A stretch of DNA of 64,000 nt from assembly GCF_932294415.1 (NCBI RefSeq), contig NC_065543.1, positions 697,476 through 761,475 of the forward strand, given 5' to 3'. Origin of the DNA: Quercus robur. Its lineage: Eukaryota > Streptophyta > Magnoliopsida > Fagales > Fagaceae. Below are positions 58,371 to 64,000 of the stretch, one piece after another. How positions within the stretch are numbered: position 1 is the stretch's first letter; the number at the start of each line of letters is the position of its first letter. Below the pieces are notes generated by a model that saw only the letters and a list, made by a program, of their open reading frames with translations, was not told where the DNA came from and searched no databases. The translations under genes were made by a program, and so were the position numbers.

Positions 58371-58371
58371 G

Positions 58372-58623
58372 GTTAGGCTTAACTATAAATAATATTAGAT
58401 TAAATTAGAATAGATTGTTTATTATAAATTATATGTTTATATACACATACTTGTATAGACTTGGGACAAAAAATAATTAATTTCATCTCCACATAGCATC
58501 CTAATACCATTGAGGCATTGAGAAACCTACTTAAATCACGATCTATTAGTAAGAAGAATGCATAAATAGTTGATGACCACTCTGCCAACCAAAATTAGAT
58601 ATTAAATGAGCACTCATCACACT
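58372..58623. repeat. 250-bp direct repeat, copy 1
   Basis: Nearly identical to 60,241-60,497. Landmarks are AAATTATATGTTTATATACA, ACATAGCATCCTAATACCAT and AATCACGATCTATTAGTAAG. It is non-coding. Confidence 0.9.
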
Positions 58624-58712
58624 TTAAAAGCAACCATTACTTTGGTTCATTTGGTCTAGTTGGTCCACTTCAGTCCGTCTCGGTCCATTCAAAGTTCTTT
58701 CCTTAATTGTTT

Positions 58713-58745
<33 letters not shown>

Positions 58746-59828
58746 CTTTTTTTAAATTTATTTTTTTCTTTTTTTAATCTTTTCAATGTTGTCATAAGTT
58801 CTAAACCATTGTAACAGAAACTTGCTTCCTTTCCTGCTGGCTGTGAAATATAGTTCCTTCACATAATCTTGCATTCATCGTATCTGGTCTAAGAATATTA
58901 AAATGCTCATAACCTAATAGACCTCTCCAGTGGTGCCATGTCCAAGCTGATTTGAGCTGTTGGAGCTGAATGTATAAACATCAAACATGTTAAAAATTAA
59001 AGAATTCCATTCTCAAATGTAAATAATCTCTACTTGCCTCAAGTTTTGGAAGATCTTGAGGATTCAAATTACACGCTGTAATTAAGGACATGAAGGACAA
59101 ATGGACAATGGAGGGATTAGAATGCTGATACAGCCATACAGGTGTGGCAACAATAGCAATAATTGGCTGGTTAGGAATGTCACAGTTATTGAATAGTTGG
59201 GGTTTTACTCCTTGTAGCATCCACGGGCACTGCCACAGTTTGAAGTGCCCAAATTTGGTTGATGAGTAGAAGTTAAAAAGTCTAATAACATTGATAATAA
59301 TGAAGGAATCTAGAAGTTGGACGTTTGACATGGTCTTACATGAAAATTATGCTACACGGTGGAAAATGCATAATGGAAAATTATGCCACGGCGGGGGAGG
59401 TAAATTGTTAATCAAAAGAAGTCAAAAAGTCTGAAAACATTGATACATTAAGAAATCTAAGTGGCTATGTGAAAAACAATCATTAGATATCAAGTGGAAT
59501 GAAAGTCTAATGTTCAGCTATGAGTATTGAATTTTATGTTCCACTAGATATGAGTGTTCAATTTTCTTTGTTATCATAAACTTGATTACTTTATTATGAA
59601 AAAAAATTACGTATTTACGTGTAGCAAATTGCAATTCCTAACAGATAAAATGTAACAGGGGATTTTTATTTTGTCCAATGAACCTAGCACATCTCATCAC
59701 TTGTGTGTGGTGACGGTGAGCACTAGAGGCAACTAATTATTAACACAACTTTATACTTATATAGGCAATAGATACGCCAAAATGAAAGTGACAGCATTAG
59801 AGGCATTCCCATTATTGATAGGTTCATT

Positions 59829-59873
<45 letters not shown>

Positions 59874-60240
59874 ATTGGGTGAAAATTCAACTAATACATC
59901 TCCAAATAATTTTCTTTATTAGTAATTTACACATGCACTTGGTTGGTCTTATAACCCACAGTTTCACCCTCCATTTTACACTTTTTTTAAAAAAAAAAAA
60001 AAAATAGTGATTACACATGTACCCATGATCTTAAATCCACAATCACACCCTTTACCTTTCTTTTATAAAAGTAGTGTTTCACTCACCATACAAACAATCG
60101 TGGCAAAGTAGAGCACATTACAGGTATAATAAAATTATTATTAAAAAAAAAATCCAAAATAGGTCACCCATATTTATCTCTAAAAAGAAATGCAGCACTC
60201 CTTAATTGATTTCAATTGCTTTTACTCCCTTTAATCATAA
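58624..60240. other. Spacer between direct repeats
   Basis: Contains (CTT)n at about 58,716-58,748 and a 39-base A run at 59,833-59,871. A minus-strand frame of 113 codons lies at 58,990-59,331. Just downstream of it on that strand is SSNSSNQLGHGTTGEV (about 58,965-58,918), which faintly recalls an RCC1 repeat. I do not call a gene. Confidence 0.4.
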
Positions 60241-60497
60241 TTAGGCTTAAGTAAAAATAATATTAGATTAAATTAGATTAGATTGTAGATTATAAATTAT
60301 ATGTTTATATACACATACTTATATAGACTTGGGACAAAAAAATGGATTAATTTAATCTCCACATAGCATCCTAATACCATTGGGGCATTGAGAAACCTAC
60401 TTAAATCACGATCTATTAGTAAGAAGAATGCATAAATAGTTGATTACCACTCTCCCAACCAAAATTAGATATTAAATGAGCACTCATCACACTTCAA
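60241..60497. repeat. 250-bp direct repeat, copy 2
   Basis: Partner of 58,372-58,623, in the same orientation. It lies about 900 bases upstream of the methionyl-tRNA synthetase start. Confidence 0.9.
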
Positions 60498-61420
60498 AAA
60501 AAAAAAAAAAAAATTTCTTAAGACTTTAATTGGATTGGCCCCCTTTCCAAAGCCTTAACCCCCTTCCCAAACCCCCCAGCCGCCCAAACCAAAAATATTG
60601 AAAGCCCAATCCAACATTTCAACTTAACCTAATTCAGGAAAAAGGAAAAAGAGGAAACTTTAAAACAAGATATAGAGAAAGTCGAGAGAGAGAGAGAGAG
60701 AGAGAGAGTAGAGAAGATAGTGACTCCGTCAACCACGTCGCCGCCGCCGCCATCGGCCACCCATACGAGTCTCACACCAGCTGATCAACCCATTGCGGCA
60801 GTGACTGACCCATCCCGCATCTCATCTGCTTCAAGTATTTTTTTTTCTCTCCTTCAACTTCAAAGCCTAACATTGATTTTCATATTTAATTTGAATATGT
60901 GAATCTGTGTTTTTTCTCTCTCCACTCCTTAATGTTTGTGAATCTTTGATTGTGGGTTCTTTTTTTTTTTTTTGGCTGAGGGTGATTGTGAATTAAGTTT
61001 GAATATGTGAATCTGTGTTATGTAATTGTGTTTGGAGTCTCTGTGTTATTTGTTTTTGCAGCTGCTGAGTGTTTGAGATTGTGAGTGTGTTAGATAGATT
61101 CATAGTAGTGGGTTAATAGTGTGTTAGATATAATCAATATTGTTATTTTGGTATATGCATCTTCCTATTTCATTCACTAGGTCTAGGTCTTCTATGATTC
61201 TGCAACCACAAAGTTTGCACTGCGTTATGATTTTGTTTTGCGTTTTCTTTTGGGTATTTAATGGGTGTTATTGCAAGTGTGATGATGAATGTGTGTATTT
61301 TGGTGATTTGGGGTTCGGCTAAGAATGAAAATACCAATACAAATATAGCTCTCCTTGAAAAATAAATAAATAAGCTGACTCTGTGAAGATTGAATTAAAA
61401 AAAAGCAGGCAATTGTAAAA
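60498..61420 (+). promoter_or_regulatory. Upstream region of methionyl-tRNA synthetase
   Basis: A (GA)n tract lies at 60,684-60,708. It is followed by a GC-richer stretch with CGCCGCCGCCGCCATCGG and a donor-like TTCAA^GTATTT near 60,835, then T-rich DNA. This could be a non-coding first exon and leader intron of the synthetase gene. There is no clear TATA box. Confidence 0.35.
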
Positions 61421-64000
61421 ATGGCGGCGAAGGTTCCTATTAAGGGTAAACGGAACATCCTCATTACCAGCGCCTTGCCTTATGTCAACAACGTCCCTCA
61501 TCTTGGAAACATCATCGGTTGTACGTATCTCTCAATAATTATAATATTCCTTTCCATTACTATTAGCAAGCATGTAGGGAACAAAACAAAGCAAACCCAA
61601 TTTTCCTTTTATCTGTATTTGGTGTGTTGGCAGGTGTGCTTAGTGCTGATGTGTTTGCTCGCTATTGCCGACTCCGAGGCTACAATGCCTTATACATATG
61701 TGGAACTGATGAGTACGGGACAGCCACGGAGACTAAAGCTCTGGAAGAGAACTCCACCCCTAAGCAGATTTGCGACAAGTAACTTTTCTTAATCTTCCCT
61801 TCTTTTTCTAGTTTAACTTCTCAGTCAATATTGTTTCTCTCACTTACTACTATTCTTTTAATATACTAAATCCAAATGTACCCATTTTAAAGCATTCAAT
61901 TCTCTTGGGACATATTAAAGGCTTGTTTGGTTGTGTTGTTTAAACAACAGTTTTCATTGTTTAAACAACACAACACGTATCTGTGCGAGATTGTGAGATA
62001 GATAGAGAAAATGAAAAGACACCACGGTCTGTTTGGTTCATGTTTTTAAAACCAGTATTTTGTTTTTAAATAAATAATAATTAAAAAAAAAAAGAGAGAA
62101 CAGTTAAAAACACGTTACTGAACTTCTACTTGTCGTCTAGAAACTGTTTTAAAAACTACTTTATGAAAACACACAACCAAACAGCCCAAAAATGTACTTT
62201 TCTTGGTTGCTAAGTGAACTTTGCAATGAATATGGTGATCAAATTATTATGGGATCATTTGTAACTCCATTTATGCTTTAGGCTCAGGCGATGTGAAACT
62301 TGTCCTCAGTTTTAGTCCCTGAAGATCAGAAGAAAAATAAAAATATAAAGGAGAGATCGGTAGAAAATGAGGTTCAATATGTTTTCTGGAACTTTCTCAA
62401 ACACAGCGACTGCATATGTTAGCATGATTGAGATTTCATGGCCCCACACTCATCTTCATAACCTTGTCCAAGACTCCAATTGAGTTTTAAGAGAAAAAAT
62501 GACCATGATTATTATAAGTTGATTCTGTTTGACTTGATCATGCTATACTGGGCTTAGTAGCTTGAGTAATATTTGGGCTTACTTTTCTGGAGTTTTTCTA
62601 CTTTCTTTATTCAATGTATGATGTTGAATTTCAATTTGTTTGCTGATACTTTTCAATATACTAAGTTACTTATTATTGGATAAAGTGGTATGTTTCCCTT
62701 AGCTATTCCTTGTCTTTAATGTTTTTCATTTTTTTTCTTCTTCTTTCAATGCTTTTATGGATGTTTTAAAATAATATACTCCTCAAGCTATTCATCAGTC
62801 CATCTTATGTGTTCTGCATTTACAGATACCATGCTATTCATAAGGAAGTCTATGACTGGTTCAATATAAGTTTTGATAAATTTGGGCGTACCTCAACCCC
62901 AGAACAGACGGAAATTTGCCAAGCGATTTTTAAGAAAATTTTGGAGAACAATTGGCTTTCTGAGAATTCAATGCAGCAAGTATGAGTTATTTTCTTGTTA
63001 ATACTTGGTGTGATTCTATACATGATAACATTCGTGACCACTCTATTCTTTTATGCAAGAAAAAGAAAAAGAAGACTTCTCTATTCTTGTTTAGTTGTCC
63101 AATTATTGGATATTGTTTCTGGTGTCTCCTTTTTGTTCTACAGCTTTTTTATTGTGGTCAATTATAGGCTTTAATGGTGATAAATGTATTTAACCTCTTG
63201 TTACTAACACTTTATTCATGCCATATTCAGCTTTACTGCAATACATGCAAAAGGTTCTTAGCTGACCGGCTTGTGGAGGGTACTTGCCCAAAAGAAGGGT
63301 GCAATTACCAGTCTGCCCGAGGAGATCAATGTGAAAATTGTGGCAGTCTTTTGAATCCGACAGAATTAAAAGATCCTAGGTGCAAGGTAAAAAACTTACT
63401 TCTAATATTGAGGTCTCTATTTTGTATTATCAAATTCTAAATGAGGAACCTGATTGTATGAAATATTATCCATGTTGCGCATTCAGCTTTTAAAATATGT
63501 AGTTTGTCCAAAAAAGACAATTTATCTCAGACATTTGATTGTTTCTCTTTCAAATGAATAAATTTTTCATCCTCTGATCCTTCTGGTTATTACCGTTTTG
63601 AAGCTATAAACAAAATTTAAATCATTGTGAAACAAGGACGTTTTTCTGCAAGCCAATTATATTGCAAGAAAACTAGTGCTTAGTAATCATTTTCCTGACT
63701 AACTTATGAATTTCTAGTCAGAAAACTTACTTTAGGGTTTAATTGAGTCCTGATTGGTTTCTTGGGCCTAGCTCTTTTTGGGGCCTGTTTCAGAGCCCTC
63801 AGCATCATATTTTTGTTCCATGATTTTCTGAGAAGAAGAAAAACTAAAAAAAAAAAATAAAGAAAGCTACTCTCAGTAGATGTATGATATTATGCCATTT
63901 TGTTTTATTTATACATTTTGTATAGTTGATCCATGAGCTTTGTGTGCTAACAGGTCTGTCAGACGACACCACACATTCGTGACACAAACCACTTGTTTCT
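61421..64000 (+). CDS. Cytosolic methionyl-tRNA synthetase, 5' part (five exons, cut by window end)
   Basis: Exons 61,421-61,520, 61,634-61,778, 62,826-62,979, 63,231-63,386 and 63,954-64,000 join in phase and give the first 200 residues. The enzyme charges tRNA-Met for cytosolic translation. The class I signature HLGN is at residues 27-30, after [13 protein letters not shown]. Next come [20 protein letters not shown] and [17 protein letters not shown], then [20 protein letters not shown]. The inserted zinc-binding module has C136-x2-C139, C152-x4-C157 and C167-x2-C170. The sequence ends at [16 protein letters not shown]. There is no transit peptide, so this is the eukaryotic-type cytosolic enzyme rather than the organellar one. 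The KMSKS part and C-terminal EMAP domain would lie beyond the window. Confidence 0.95.
61919..62187. mobile_element. MITE in intron 2 of methionyl-tRNA synthetase
   Basis: It starts AGGCTTGTTTGGTTGTGTT and ends AACACACAACCAAACAGCC, inverted versions of one another. A second start-like end (GGTCTGTTTGGTTCATG) at 62,027 suggests either a nested copy or an internal duplication. There is no coding capacity. Confidence 0.65.

Noticed and set aside
58918..59331. Minus-strand frame plus RCC1-like SSNSSNQLGHGT
   Set aside because: The motif is only about 12 residues and there is no second repeat or consistent exon structure.
60720..60902. 60-codon Ser/Pro/Thr-rich frame upstream of methionyl-tRNA synthetase
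   Set aside because: It starts with a non-ATG codon and is low complexity; more likely a leader exon.

Overview
This is a piece of a plant nuclear genome, most likely a woody eudicot of the rosid type. The evidence is spliced GT-AG genes for chloroplast proteins, AT-rich intergenic DNA full of miniature transposons, tRNA-derived SINE and LINE scraps, and a Ty3/gypsy element of the plant Tat lineage. The SINE and MITE families look like those of Fagales such as oak or chestnut, but the species is an inference.

Layout. 1-6.9 kb is a decayed, tandemly duplicated disease-resistance (CC-NBS-LRR type) cluster. Only 3' ends of LRR genes remain, each broken, with LINE remnants between them. 7-13.4 kb holds duplicated non-coding blocks and three gene relics: a FRIGIDA-like scrap, a plasma-membrane H+-ATPase pseudogene, and a probable LTI65/RD29B-like pseudogene. 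17.1-19.4 kb carries an intact two-domain LEA14/WHy dehydration gene on the minus strand, with a 5'UTR intron and an ABRE just upstream of its TATA box. 19.6-23.1 kb is a roughly 2 kb segmental duplication decorated with MITEs. 24,059-33,634 is a complete, very young Tat-lineage retrotransposon. Its two 477-bp LTRs differ at one base and it is flanked by a perfect 5-bp target duplication. Its gag-pol frame has two nonsense codons, and it carries an intact four-exon antisense gene. 34-36.2 kb contains MITEs and minisatellites.

The right half carries the conserved genes. On the minus strand are RAP (chloroplast RNA-binding OPR/RAP protein, three exons, 3.7-kb transposon-filled last intron), an APS2-like ADP-glucose pyrophosphorylase homologue (nine exons, catalytic residues replaced), and lumazine synthase for riboflavin synthesis (COS1/RibH type, eight exons). 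On the plus strand is the 5' part of cytosolic methionyl-tRNA synthetase, cut by the window end at 64,000. I assembled the exons by hand from splice signals and phase; they join without a frame error in all four genes and in the antisense transposon gene.

The genes do not form one pathway. RAP, APS2 and lumazine synthase are probably plastid proteins with RNA-processing, starch-related and riboflavin roles. The LEA gene is a stress protectant. LEA and lumazine synthase genes are neighbours in Arabidopsis (At2g44060/At2g44050, from memory) and here sit about 32 kb apart on the same strand, so part of the gene order is probably ancestral. I saw no CRISPR array, rRNA gene or functional tRNA gene.
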